Made by a program: the position numbers and the translations under genes
The notes under the pieces: model-generated
The model's database searches: none
What the model was told of the DNA's origin: nothing
Seen by the model: only the letters and a program-made list of their open reading frames with translations
NCBI RefSeq assembly: GCF_013373865.1
Contig: NC_050469.1
Location: forward strand, 21,568,046-21,632,045
Length of the DNA: 64,000 nt
From: Monomorium pharaonis
Lineage: Eukaryota > Arthropoda > Insecta > Hymenoptera > Formicidae
Reading direction: 5' to 3'
In this document: piece after piece, positions 38,602 to 52,306 of the stretch
Numbering within the stretch: the first letter of the stretch is position 1
Layout of the letters: each line of letters opens with the position of its first letter

Positions 38602-41600
38602 GTGCCGACGATAGTCACGACTCGCTTGACCTTCGTATCAAAGACTCCAAGTTGAATGAAATGTCGCGATGGAGTGACGCAACCACGTGTAATACGCGTG
38701 ATCTAGTACTACAAGAAATCAATGAACGTGATTCGTACGGAGGAAATTTAAATAATCAATGAACTTAAATGCTCCTTTAATTTCTAAGCGATTTTAAAAG
38801 ATTTTTTAAAATGAAGAAACCTGGATATGATAAATAAATTAAATGTTGAAAGTTCTTTAATTTTTCCTGAATTAGCAGCGCTATAATTATAAAATAATTG
38901 TAAACATTAAAAAAATTTAATAAAAAGTATATCAAAACAATGAAAAAGAAATATGCATGTAAGAACATTGCTCTCTTTCTTTACTAATTTAAAGAACACG
39001 CTAGACTGACAGAATTACCGACATTAGGATAATATTTTTCAAATTGATCTTCAAAAATTGAAAAACCTTTTTACATATTTAATATACACATAAAAATGTA
39101 ATTTATTTATTTTCAAGATCACGTTGAATATTTATTCTTGTCTATCTTAATAAATAAAGAGTTTTTAATTCTGTAAAGTCAATTTAGAGAATTTCGTGTC
39201 CTATAATGTCAATTCTAACAGTTACTCCAACAGTTCAGCATCTTCTAAATATAATATATATTAATATAATATTTATAATTATTTCTTTATAAATGTAAAA
39301 CTATTTTACACACACATATATTAATGTTTCTCTTTCTTATTGTGTTACCGACTTAGACAAATAACATAAAAGTCTAGTGAGCCAGAATTCGTCTAACGAT
39401 TCCTCTGTACTAAACGATAATTATTCGTCGGGTTATCATTAGTAACAACAAGCTCATGACACGTGTATATAGATAAATAGAAAGCGGTTAAAGATCCTAA
39501 GTCCCGTCACGTTCTATCGCTGCTGTTCCTCGGGTCTCTGTTCTTCTCTTTTCCTACGGTACGTATCTTTATTCGTCTATCTCTTCCTCTTTCGTCGTCG
39601 GTATTCGACGCTGAATAGAGATCTATTCATCGCGAGCCGATAGTACGTGACGGAGTCAACCATTGACCAGCGAGCAAGTCGTCTATAACGACGGCATCTC
39701 TCAGATGCGAGGAGCGAGTGTGAAATCGAAACGGTTATCTATATACGACAAAATGGCCGAATTTAATGTATTCAATTCGCAATCATACTGTTTCTCCACT
39801 TCAACATTGACCGCGACCTTCTTTCCAATCTTTACGCAAACTTTTATCTCGGAGAATAAAGTAAGGCCAATATATAGGGGAAATGATAGCCGGTTATCGT
39901 AAATCTAATGGATTCCTCGCAACTGAATTACAAAACTGATGAAATTTTCAATTTTTTAAATTTTAAAGAAATTTAGTGATTCTGTATCAGATGTAAATGC
40001 GAAAACACCTTAGTCACAATTGCACGATGCAAAATTCACTCGTTACAAGATGAGATAGCAAGGCGCAAGAGAAATTCGATAACGTTTTTGAGGGAGGTCG
40101 CGATCCTTTCGTTATCGCGGAATTTCAAGAGCAGCACGCACGATCGTTTTTCACCGCGGCAAAAATAGAGTTTCAAACATATTCTCGATAATGGTCGTTT
40201 CAGACATGTAAATCTATTCGGATCACGCAGCGAGAGACCGGCGAGGAGGAAGAACAAATCAGCGAGTGCAGCTCCGGCGGATCCGAGAATATCGCAAGAT
40301 AAGTTATCTCGTTCTCATCGGACACGATTAGGAAACCGAATTCATTCAGAAGTAACGTTATCAAATTGCGATTGCGATTTGTACTTTATTTTCCTCCATT
40401 AAGCGCATGTATCTTTGCGTAATTTTACATAACAGTGTTCGCCGAAAAGTTTTAATTCATATCAGACATCGTACGTGCATAGCGGATGTAAACTGTTTGC
40501 GAATATATGATAAGCTTGATACAATCTACATATTTCGCTTGCATAACAAAGTGAGTTCAAAAACAGATATTAACTAATGCGGCGTGAAGTATACGAGGTA
40601 GAAATATATTTCAATATTTTTATCAAAATCCAAATCTACACTTTCAAAAACATTACGTTCTTTCAAAGCAAAATTTGCGGTAGAATTATTATTTATCATT
40701 GTCACATATATTACTAATCATTCCGTAATAAAAAAAATATTACTTTAAAAATATACCTTTAAAAATTAAAAGTTTTTATTTTAAAGGATAAGAAATATTT
40801 GATAATTTTTCACTTTCTAAAGCTGTTGATAAAAAGTGGTGTAGCCATATAATAAGTACGGAACACGGATTATCGTTTGTTTGGGTTCATGAACTGATAA
40901 GCATTCCTTTCACAAACATTTTCGTTATGACGAAGATCTGTCTGGAAGATCTGGAGCTCCAGGTAAGTGGACCACACATACGGTAATATTTTAGCAGTAA
41001 ATTATATCTTCTATCGATGAATGGAGTATCAAACATTATCTTAGCTCAAAACGTCATTCGCGACGTTCCAAGCCGTCGAGTGATAAGATAAATTTTACAT
41101 CGACATCAGATGTGAAGTGGCATGCAAGTTGTTTGTCGCCAACTCTCGCTTCTAGTAAGATGTCCGATAAAATAGATAAAAAAAAACAGAGAGAGAGAGA
41201 GAGAGAGAGGGGGGAAAAGAGAAAGAAATGCGAATGAATGGATAGATTAACGTCGACAACACGGATAACGTAAAAAATATAGATTTTTTAATTTTGTCCT
41301 ACGATAGACGTGATCTATCTGACGAGTGCTTTTTTTGGAATAATTTAAACTGATATTGACGCTGATAACAATCGTAATCTTGATTGATTGTTACATAGTA
41401 TATAACTTTAATACCGATTTGCTGTCACGGCTCGAATGCCAATAATGCTCGTCACCGAACATAGCTTATGCTAATGCCTGCGTCACGTACACGTAACAAT
41501 TACGTTTGTTGTATGTATATGGCAAGCGTGTATTTAGCACCGAAAAGCACGAACAGCGCGTAACTCGGCCGATACATTTCACGTATCGCGACAAGGATAT

Positions 41601-44600
41601 CGCGTACGCGTTACGTAACATTCATGAACGCGACAATGACAATGTAGCGATAGGGTCACAGCGACGTTTTATCTTAGATCGCGTCGCACCGATAAACAAT
41701 TGTCTAACGAAGCCGTTAACAAAGCCGTGCGTTAATGAAAAGCCGCATGAGCAGGTGCGTTTAATGGCGACCGTATGGAAATTAAACCTACGGACAGTGT
41801 CGAGAATGCACGGGGGGGGGAGTGAGTCAACGAGCAAAGTGCACGCGTATAGCACCGATCAGATAACTTCCTGACGGAAGAAAAGGTAAAGGGACCTCAC
41901 GCGACGCGAGAGCCCAGATGAGAGACTCAAACCGCCCCGACACGTGGCGGTATTGACGTTTTTATTATTTCGGGATGTTGCATGTAAAAATAAGATGAAG
42001 CTTGCCGATGCGCGAGACTATATATTCAAGAGAGCGCACGCCTCAGTTAACAAATTTTGCGGATCAATCGCTCGGATAGCTTCAACAATTGTCGTGATTC
42101 TTAACATCGTTGCGCTTTTCATTAATCAGTTAAAATTGAAAAATTAAATATTATATTTAGTTCATTTATGGAATCGTAAAATGGTTCCCGTATATACATG
42201 TTAATTTAACTCGAACTTTCAAGCAACTCTGTCTTTTCTGAATATAGAATCACAAAACGAAATTACAGGAAACTGATTAATTAATATTTATAAAATTATT
42301 TTATAGAACTCAAGACACGATTTATTTTAAGCTAAAAATACTAATAATGTAAATAAAAAAAAATTACATTGCATATCGATTCTATTGATGATACCTAATA
42401 TATAAATATTATTGTTTCGAGAGAAAAGTACAAAACTGTATAATAACATTATATTAATTAAAACAGCAAAACAGAAAATTAACAATAATACTTATTACGA
42501 CGTTATGAAAACTAAGTTTAGTCTGGACGTTGGATTTGTCGGCCTGGATATCTTATCGATTACGCTGATTAATTAATCGTTCAGACGTTGCTACGATTAT
42601 ATCCAGCTCGAAAGCAAGCGAAATTAAATTAGTGAACAGCTCATTCACGTCTTGCATTAAGAGCTTATCAGAAAAATCAATGCCACAATGCAATGTTTCT
42701 CCCGTTTATAATATCGATGCTGCGAGTTTATATTTAAAAGGTAACAATTGCATTGTTTATGTGAAACTGTGAATGCATTACTTATGAGATTCGAAAAATA
42801 TCTTTGTTCTCCGTGGCTGTGATTTATGTATAAAATTTCTGATAATAATTAAATTATACGCGTTTAAATTATAAAATGAAATGTATCTATCAAGTATGGT
42901 GATGGATGGTAATTTCTATACTATTGCAAATAATATATTTTACAAGGTTTACCGATAATCCATGTCAATAATTCGATATATTATTTAACGTGAAATGGGA
43001 AATAGGAAACCAATTTTGCATAAACTTTAAATCAAATAATAGCAATTATATACGTGCGAATAATTAATATGCAAAATAAATAAGTTTATAAATGAGCATA
43101 TATGTAAAGTTCAGACCTTACACAACGAGTCGAGAATGTGTAACAATATTTGTCGAAATATATCGTGCATGCAACGAAGGAAGCGGATGAACCGCGCCCA
43201 CACTTAATTCGTGATCGATGGCTAAGTTTTCAGTCGTTAAATCAGCTAGGCAACCCGTTATTAAAACAATTGGTCTACTTTAAGCGTTAAAAGATTGCGC
43301 AAGGTAAAAAATGGAGAAAATTAAGACTTAAATAAAATAGAAGAAAAAAAAATTATATTCTACTAATATAAACTAATATATAACAACTAGTATATTAATT
43401 ATAGGAACACACGATGTTTAACGTCACCTTTTGTATCGCCTATTCGGCGATGAGCACACGGAGAAAATACTATTCGAAGGTGAAAGCGTAAAATGGTACA
43501 TCGTAGATGAAGTCGAGTGTGCACACAAAGTCATCGACGTTACGGCGTGCGGCGGAAAAATTTCATGACCGTCGAAACAACAACGGGGAATGAAAAGAGA
43601 TAAGAGTTAACTGTCGCCGAAGAGCGGCACGTACGCTGCGTCACAGCGTTTTACAAATAATACGTTAAATAGAAGTAAAATTATATTGTCCCTTTATATC
43701 TCTTTGCCGCTATACGTATGCAGAAAGCAAAGAACGGCTAGAAGGCCAAGAATGGAAGGCGTGGGACGCGAAATGCACTGGCTGCGAGGCGCATGAGCCA
43801 CGTGGGTAGCATGTAACAAAAATATTATAACGAACGATGAAAGGCGATGCAATAATAGCGACCCGTGTTTAATAGATCGCGAAAAGGTAAAAATATACGC
43901 GAGACGCCGCAAGATATAGGGAAAACTGGATTAGTCATGCCTCCGTCCTTCCCCCGTACAGGAATAAAAGTGAAATGTAAGCATAAAACATGCAGCAGGG
44001 ATAGAAGTGAGATGCAAAGTGACGCGACTGAAACTACGTTTACGGCTTTGCCGCTTTTGCCGTCACATGGAAGGCGAGGGGGGGGGGGGGGAAGGGAGAA
44101 GAAACCGAGGAACGAGAATGGTGTGTAGGACGACGAAGTTGCCGCATCGCCGTGGTGCGCCGAGCAAATGCATGACGTAGGCAAGGCGACCAACGGTGCA
44201 TGCGACTAGAACGACCAGAGGCGCATGCAGAAGGTCTGGCTGCGTGATGCGGGAAGGGATGCTATTTCTGGCGGCTTAGGTTTCCCTTTCTCTCCTCCCC
44301 TATGCGTCGCATTTCCTCCCGCGCACGACGCCTCTCCGCGTTTCGTTTCTCTCAACTGATATACACGGATTTCTCCGTTTCTACGATCGAACGATTCAAG
44401 CCGCCGCGTGATCCATAATTCGATTTTTAATGCGCTACCCGCTCTCGCAGGTCTCCTCTCCTTTTCTTTTTTATTCGGCGGTTGCACCAAACAATTTTAC
44501 TCCGTCTACAAACTTTTTACAACTATTGGTTAAAGTTAACTGTTGTCTAAATGAATTTCAACTGACACGGAGTGATTTCTAAAGAGGCAAAAAGTGACTT

Positions 44601-46309
44601 AAACAATTAATATTTGTATAATAATATATGCGGCACGCTTTTTGTATGAAATCTTAAAAAAAATGTCCAAAAATAATTTTAAAAGATCCCAATTGAAAGT
44701 TAAGAATTTCGTCTAATAAATATGTAGAATACATTTTCTATTTTCTATCTCGGTCGCGCAAATCAAATTATTCAATATTGATTCATTCGTGTATGAAACG
44801 TCAAGAACAATCAAACTACTGTGCATAAAATTGTTCACAAATAATATACAATCAAATCTGTGTAATTATAGCAATTGGTATAACGCAGAATTACATAAAA
44901 ATATTGATAATTTTATACATTATATTTGAAATTTATTGAACTTTATTTTGTTAAATTTAAATGCAAAAATAAACTGATCGAAGGATGAGATTAAAAAATA
45001 GAAGACTAAAAAAGTAAAATCTTTAACATACGCATTTTATTTTACAAGATGTTAAAAAACGAAATCATACGATTGATATACATAATTGTTTTTATAATTT
45101 TTTTAGAATTAATTTCTTATTTACACTTCTATCCTATATATCTTGGCACAAATTTTATCAAAAAATTATATTTTAAATTAAATCTAATTTTTCCCCATAA
45201 AAAAATCTAATATCCCAAATAGCCGACTGGTTACAGCAAGCTTTCAGAGAGAAGCTACATGTGTTTTTCAGAGCGCCGCTCACTTCTCGAGGAGTCAATC
45301 GGCCGAAGAAACCAAGAGTCTCGGGTCTCGACGCGACTGTTGTTCGCTGCTTCGCAACGTACGAATCAGCGGCGAGCAGACGCGTTCGGCTTCGCTGAGC
45401 GATGGAAAGAGAGCCGGAGAGAAAAGAAGAAGAGGAAGAGGAGGAGAAGGAGGAGGAGGAGGAGATGCAGAGAGAAGAGAGAAAGAGAAAGAGCTGACGA
45501 AGGTAGAAGGCAGAAGCGAGACGGACGAGGGTCAGTCGGTGACAGAGGGATGAAGGCTGAAGCCACTGAAGGCGCGTGGGGAGGATAGCGGGGTGGAGAA
45601 CAAGAGGGGAACCGAGTGCCGGTTCTACGTTCATTCATAAAACGAAGGCGGAGAGCGACAAGGAACGAATTGTTAGTGGCACTCGCACAATCACCGGCTC
45701 GGCCAACGCGCTCTCCGCTTGCCAATGTTCCACGAGAGCGAGGAATATCCGTGGCGCGTCTCACGCGATCGCCATTGCTTGGACAATTATTCGACAGAGT
45801 TTCAATTTCTTTCGCCCGCGTATAGAATTCGATAAAAGATCCTAATAGACGATCTCCTAAGTTTCTTTTGCGCATTTTTATTTATGATTATAAATATTTA
45901 TGATTATACGTATTATGAGAAAACGTATTATGAGAGATGTCAATCTAAGTTAAAATGATTTTAATTTGTAACTTTATATAACTTTTGCTTATATGATAAA
46001 TAATTTTGTAAGAGACTCAGATAATAAAAAACAAATAAATATAGATGATTAGATTGTTAATATTTATATAAAATCAATCTCGAAATACTTTCTTCTTTAT
46101 ACTGTTAATTTTGAACGCAATTGTTGTAAAATTGTTAGTTTTAAAATACAAATATAAAACACAAAATATGTAATCTACTGCTAATTTACAAAATGCTGCC
46201 TTACCTTTATGGATCTGTGGTCGATGGGATAGCCGATCTTTCTGGTCCCAGGACTTTCGTCATAGAAGTCCTGTTCTTCGTCGTAGTCGTACAGGGATTC
46301 CATGTCCAT
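37944..46309 (-). CDS. N-terminal exons of a long-intron gene, identity uncertain (possibly ETS factor pointed)
   Basis: Two exons join in phase 0. The first, 46205-46315, follows a strong acceptor (TTTCCTTTACAG) and carries ATG at 46309 in good context; its 35 codons begin MDMESLYDYDEEQDFYDE and end HRSIK before a GTAAGG donor. The second, 37944-38148, continues RDVRSMGSFLAANITDGSG, contains MAKLLKQEMTSDAEEEG, ends PSLSDLSDPESSL plus one base, and stops at a GTGAGT donor. The 103 visible residues are acidic with a Ser-rich end and hold no signal peptide or membrane segment. The upstream acceptor implies a 5' UTR exon further right. My tentative identity is the region before the SAM/PNT domain of an insect ETS activator (pointed P2-like); this rests on recollection of the family, and neither the PNT nor the ETS domain lies in the window. 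That these are real linked coding exons is much surer than the name. Confidence 0.7.
38222..38255. repeat. (AT)17 microsatellite
   Basis: Lies about 75 bases upstream (minus-strand sense) of the acceptor of the 37944-38148 exon, inside the preceding intron. Confidence 0.95.
38569..38598. repeat. (AG)15 microsatellite
   Basis: On the minus strand this is a 30-base CT tract about 420 bases upstream of the 37944-38148 exon. Confidence 0.95.
40927..40962 (+). CDS. Candidate small start exon, plus strand (MTKICLEDLELQ)
   Basis: An ATG opens 12 codons (MTKICLEDLELQ) that end exactly in phase 0 at CAG followed by GTAAGT, a near-perfect donor. It sits in an AT-rich region inside the putative 8-kb intron of the minus-strand gene. 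It matches no family I recognise. It would join in phase with the candidate terminal exon at 47220-47321, but nothing shows that the two are linked. It could equally be a non-coding RNA exon or chance. Confidence 0.25.
41188..41209. repeat. (GA)n microsatellite
   Basis: GA run followed by a G run. Confidence 0.85.
44078..44091. repeat. Poly-G tract
   Basis: A run of about 14 G inside a GC-rich island. Confidence 0.9.
45420..45500. repeat. Polypurine (GA/GAG-rich) tract
   Basis: About 80 bases almost without pyrimidines (AGAAGAAGAGG-type units). Translates as Arg/Lys/Glu or Leu/Ser low-complexity peptides, which explains the open frames here. Confidence 0.85.
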
Positions 46310-47219
46310 TTTTGACTGTAAAGGAAATTACTTATTAATTATAACAAAATAAGCGTTAATATGCAAATATTATTCACATTATCGCATAAATATACGAATA
46401 CAAGAAGAAACATAGATTAAATTTTCGGGTTTGCGTGATTCACATGACATGTCCCAATTATAATTTTATACCGACTTCGCTAGCTTGGCACGATATTCCG
46501 GTTCGTAGGATACATTTATTTATCAACCGCTAAATACGTCCGCTTTTAAGTACGCGGTCGATACCGTCCGGCGAAGAATGAACCGTGGTAATATGAGTGG
46601 AATGAGTATTTTAACAATCAGTAATTATATTTCATTGTCTTACAATTATTCCGGCAATGTGTTAAAATATTCCCGGAATTTCAATTTTAACTTAAATGAC
46701 TGATTCTTAAACGATCTTTAAATCGTTTTCTTTTTATTTCAAAAAAAATATTATTTACTGACATATAATTTGTTATGTTTTCTGTAACTCACATTGTAAT
46801 TTATTAAGATACAAATAAAATTTAAAAGCAGACGGTACACGACGCAATAATATCTCGTTTTTATCTTCATTTATACATCAAACAATATGTAGTAGTATTT
46901 ATTCTAATTAAAATTTTTAGATTTTTATTAGTTTTATTAAAGTTAATCTACATATTAACTTTTACGATTTTATAATCTACATTTAAATTAAAATCTACAA
47001 CAGATAATAAATATTTAGATAAAATAAAGTGCAAAATATATAATTTTTATCTATTCCTTGAAACACAAAGATACTTAAAAACTTCCGTCCAAAAAAAAAT
47101 ATTTTTTACTAATTAAACAAATTTATTGTGATAGAGATTTATCGTACGGGATGTTGTAAAGCGAAATTTAACGAAAAAGTAAAATTTGTGTATTAATTGG
47201 GAGGACGCTATTGTTTCAG

Positions 47220-47321
47220 ACGGGGCGATGTGAAGCGCAAGAGGTATTCGAATCTGTGGCGACGAAGATCAGGTTACTCCGGTTGGAACCCCAGCCACCA
47301 GATGGTAGACGGAAAACTTAG
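47220..47321 (+). CDS. Candidate terminal exon, plus strand, 33 codons and stop
   Basis: A GC-rich block in AT-rich surroundings follows a good acceptor (CTATTGTTTCAG). Read in phase 0 it gives TGRCEAQEVFESVATKIRLL, then RLEPQPPDGRRKT and TAG. The composition is protein-like, but I recognise no domain. Possibilities are the last exon of a small nested gene, an exonised interspersed element, or a gene fragment. The minus strand gives no long frame here. Confidence 0.25.
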   Translation, partial: TGRCEAQEVFESVATKIRLLRLEPQPPDGRRKT

Positions 47322-50300
47322 GCTACCTCGACTCTCACGACCCTTTACACGCAGCTAAAATACATGCCTACAAGAAGTTCCAAAATATGCGGACGATAAA
47401 ATGCGGGACTTCTTTAAAAATAGATACTTTTCGCGACGTCGAATAAATCATTTCTATATCTAAATTATCAATCAAGCTTATCACTCGTGCCAAAAAAATA
47501 ATACTCACACAAATATACTTAAAAAATATTAATATAATTGGTTCCTTTATAATGTTATACGCTACCGTTGTTTATAAGCGTCATTTTGTTGTACAATAAT
47601 TATTATTATATGCGATTCATTAATACATGACGGATACAGTTCTCGAAAAACAATTTCGATTAAAGATTGCAGAGATGTGTTCTACTAAAACTATAAACAA
47701 ACAATAAGCGTTGCACTGTCAACAACTCAGTGATATGGACTCGACTAAGCATAAAGTAATTACTCAGCAGACCGATAGAACTTATCTCACAAATTATCAG
47801 CACCCCTGCCGTGAAATTCGACGGCGATAAAGAAAGCTAATTAAAGCGGATTAGTTTATTTATTCCCAAAAATCTTTCATCATGTTGATTTATATCGCGC
47901 GACAGTGATTGATATTTTTACGAAGATAACGCCCTTCACTGAAATAATTTAGCAGAAATAATGTAGAAAATTCTGTTAAATCTAGATTAAAGAAAAATGA
48001 TAAGTCATCAGACCTCTCATCTCCGACACCCCGCGTGAATCCCCGAGCAAATGCTTTCGATTGTCGTGAGAACGTTAAGATTAGCTTCAAAATTCCCCAA
48101 CTGCGCCTAAAGCTATGTTTAATGTGATTGCGCGTTATTGAACATTTACGCAGAATTGTTACAATTTGTTGGGGATATATATTCCATTATCATCCAGATA
48201 CTTATCTACAAAATAGCGCGAAAAGATACCGTGTGTATTCCCAGAAACTGTACGTTTATCGCGAATAACGAGAATAACAAATAAAGGAAATAGATGTCGG
48301 ACAATATCATCTAAAATATCAATATTTCCGCTATTTCTAAGTTTCGAAGAAAACAAATCCGTGAATAAATTCAAGATGGCTAATAATAACTATTCATAAC
48401 TGTATCAATAAAGCGGGGATGTTACGAGATAATAGACTGATAATTTTATCTTACAAGATATGTTGTTTGTTTAACTGTTGCAATCAATTATTACTCCAAT
48501 AACATAATCAAAAAGCCTGCTTATTTTATCATCAAGTATTATCTTGAATTCAAATTTCAATGATGTATACATTTGATATTTTAACAGTGATATTTTTATA
48601 ACATTATTATTAATTATAACATTTATTATGCATAAGTTATAAAAAACTTTATACCCTTAAATTGCATATTATTCGCAAGTAAAGTTAATTTCTGCTTAAT
48701 ACTTCCGTTTCACTTATTTATTCACTTTCTCCACTTGCGCACGTTATCATCAATTTCGATTTTATTTATTCGATTATATTTATTCGTTATCAAGAGAATG
48801 AAGTACCTAGATAAATAACTGGTTACGAGCGGATTCGAAACCAGTAAGTAAATACACTTAATTCGATAATATATTTCTTATTAATTGCATACTTTTTACT
48901 AAAACTTTCACAAACTTCCACAAAAACGAGTTTGATACATCTAAATTAAATAATTCAAAATATAGTTTGAATTTTCATAGAATTTTCGTAGATATTTTGC
49001 TTCTTGTGCAGCACAGCGTTCTCAGGAATGTCTTTCATTTTCGTGTCTACCTGCTCTCTTCAACGAAGCCCCCGACCGGGCAAAATTTTAGGAGAAAAGA
49101 TTATTCGATAAGAAAGGTAAAATTTTGAGGATAAAATTAGCACATTTGTGACATTTTGTCTGTTCATTCTTCTCGATATGGCATGAATGCAAAGTGCTAA
49201 TGTATGTGCTATTGCATAATGGTGCATCCATTAAAGTACTTTTAAATTTTTAGTGAGAAATATGTAGTAATTTAAAATCGACCGTAAATGTATGTGTGTA
49301 TATTTCATTAAAAAATCATTACAGGTGCATAATATTTTGGAAAAGTAACTACATATTTTCTTTACGCCAATTGGTTTACCTCATTATTTCGTGTATAAAA
49401 TTGTCAAGTTAATAAGATTATAAAAAATTTAATAATTTCTTTTTCGTCACAAAATATGCCAGAATAAAATTTCGTAAACTATTGATTTTTAACATATTTT
49501 CTTTAATACTTTTATACTTTTATGCAAAATAATTAGAGGAATCATATTCAATAAAAATTATACATATAATTGCATTAAAGAAGTAAGATGGTCGTCATTC
49601 CTTTTGTGCAATATAATGTGTTATTTTTACAAAACTAAATCATACACACACAAACACACGAATATAGCCATTTTTACACATTCGAATTTTATCAAGATAA
49701 GACTTAGTGATTTTTTTTTCAAAAGTTTTCTTTGATTACTATAATATTCTTTATGTATACCTTACTTGGAAGTGTCAATTTAACTCATTATCAATCAAAT
49801 TATCGCAGTATATGTGCGTTCTAACATGCGGTAACGTTATTGCGTTCTAATTACATCAATGATAACGGCGCAATATCCTCGAATGCTCAAACAACGTGAT
49901 AGGTTATATTAATACGTGTCCAAAGTATCCTGTCCATTATGAAAGTGAAGTGTCTATTGTCTCAATCTGATTGAAAGTAACGTAATATCTCTTAAGGGGC
50001 TGTTACTGGGTTTCTACATGCGGGCAGACGAACATTTTACGTTGTATCCAGCCCGTATGTGAAACTCAACATCGTTGATGGCCGAGAAACAGATTATGAA
50101 TCATCGTTGATCTTGGAGATGGATCGCAAGTAGACTCTACTACACTCGCAAATTAGGCCCAAATTGAGTTCGACAGAAAACAATCGCAGATCAACGTTAA
50201 GAATTGCGCCTCGATTTTAATTTCTAACAGCCTACGTGTTTTTGTTCGGTAAATTTTCGTTACATAGAATATTCTATGAAAATTCAGAAAATGCAGCTTG

Positions 50301-52279
50301 TTAACTTTACTAAATTACTTACAGCTTTGGTTTTTTTTTGTTTTTTTTTTGAAAGATATGCGCACGCAGTAAGATCGCTGTTATCGCGGACTGCTGTATC
50401 GAATCTATCTACCTGAATCCTACTTGCTCGCATTCCATAAATATTCCATTTTTAGACATTTAGAGACATAACCACGTAGGAAAGGTTGAGCCTCGGGGTC
50501 TTTTATCGAAGAACATCATTCCTGTTTCAGGTCAGGCGTCGTGTTTTCGTGTCATTTCTTATGAGGCGCTCTTTCCCTCTTTGTCACCGTTCGTCGTCTC
50601 GGTAAAATGAAAACGGCAAGAAAAAGGAAGGAAATACGTAAAGGACGTAGAAAGAAAGAAGAAAGAAAGAGAGGCCAGAAATGGTGAGACGAAAGGAGAC
50701 AAGTCGCGACGTTGCCGCGCCGCGTGGCCCGAGACCCCGAGAAATTCTGCAAAAACCTCACGCCAGCCGTTTGACGCAAGCCATCACGTACTTCGTTTTT
50801 CCTCCTTTATGAAATTTTATTGTATACATTATTTAAAATCATTTTTATTGCCAACGATAAAGGACATTTTCATACGGCGATAAACGTATCCATATGCGCA
50901 TAAGGTTACGCCGTAAAGACCAAAGTAAACTTTTAGAGTTTAGAAAAGGCCATGAAATCAATTGAGGCCCAATTGAATATATCTAACGGCTGCGAGGTTG
51001 ACTTATAAAATATATTGACGGTAAATTCGTAGGCGGGAAGGAGAGAAAGTCCAGTGAGGGAAGGGGAGGGGCGAGGCAAAGTCCTTTGCTAAAAATTTCG
51101 AATTGCCGTCGTTACGATATTTGCATTCCTATCACGATTTACGTCATGCGATCACCCGAGTCTAATAGCAAAAAGTTTCTTGTCCAACTGTTCTCTAGCT
51201 ATATTCTAAATTGACCCATTGTATAATGATAACCTCGCATAGAACCTCGGGCGACACCACAGTCATTTCTGCCTTCCCGTTATCAAAGACCGTTTCATTG
51301 TTATTTCGCAATGTAAAGCTATTTCAGCATACCTTTTTTTTTTTTTCATTCTTCGCAATTGCTTTTTCATTAGTCGCGAGATAAGTTTCTTTCTCGCGAG
51401 GCGATGTAAACATGGCGCTTTTTTTCGCGCGTCGACTGCAAAATGAAATTTGTTTTCAAGAATTGATAAGCCACAGATCATTTTGCTCGATTTTTCTGTT
51501 ACTTTTATCAAGATTATTACCCGGCGAATCACACAGGGATAGAGCAATCTGAACAACAGTTATTTATAACAATCATCGATTTCTCGATAATTTTATATAG
51601 CTTGCGTCTGCGGAGGAAAATCAACTTACCAAAATTAAGTTGTTGCAGGTTTCGCACTTTTTGTACCTTTTTAGTATTTTTTTTTTTTCTTTTGATCTGA
51701 GCCAAGTGTGTTTTCTTTTTAATGAAAAAGGAATACAATTAAAAAAAAACAATCTTTGAATGCCAATTCAGTCTAATGAAAGTGAAAATTTCCATTTCTC
51801 CCTCTGCCTTGTAAGTTTTTCCAAGTGTTTTTCCTACGCATTACAATCGCGTGTAACCACAGCGAATGTTTAAAAACAGAAAGGGGAGGTAGATGTTTTT
51901 ATTTTTAGAATCTCGAAGCGCGACGATGAACGCGACACGCGAGAAGAAGGCGTTCCGAATTCTCGCCGAGGCCTCGCTAAATCATAAAAGACATCCCGAC
52001 GCGAGACTTCTTCAACGCGAAAAACGAAGTTCAGCTCGAGTGCGAAGTCGACGTCTCAACAACGACAGCGACGACGACGCCCGCGGAGCGCATAAATAAG
52101 CTCTTGAACTAGATCTAATCGAAGCGCACTTGAGCTAAAACTCGTCGCCGACCGCGGAGGAATTCCGCTCTCCACGATCCATTCATAACCGGAGGCAAAC
52201 GACGGGGCGCGAAGATAAACGTCACGGACGCCGCTCCGACGAAAGTTCCAGCTCCGAACGAACGCGCTGCTCGTCAATG

Positions 52280-52306
52280 ACACACACACACACACATACA
52301 CACACA
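52280..52306. repeat. (AC)n microsatellite, one interruption
   Basis: CA run with a single T in the middle, inside the 51.9-52.9 kb GC island. Confidence 0.9.

Larger units (their letters stand above)
38149..46204 (-). other. Putative 8-kb intron of the minus-strand gene
   Basis: Begins with GTAAGG after the 46205-46315 exon and ends with TTAACTAG before the next exon. It contains AT-rich sequence, microsatellites, CpG islands at 39480-39700, 41400-41950 and 43690-45840, and the plus-strand candidate exon at 40927. Confidence 0.5.

Noticed and set aside
41506..41874. 122-codon plus-strand frame
   Set aside because: Possible but unsupported: CpG-rich, no domain, no clear splice sites at its edges.
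45173..45875. Frames of 109-169 codons around the polypurine tract
   Set aside because: Low-complexity Arg/Glu or Leu/Ser peptides produced by the GA/GAG repeat.
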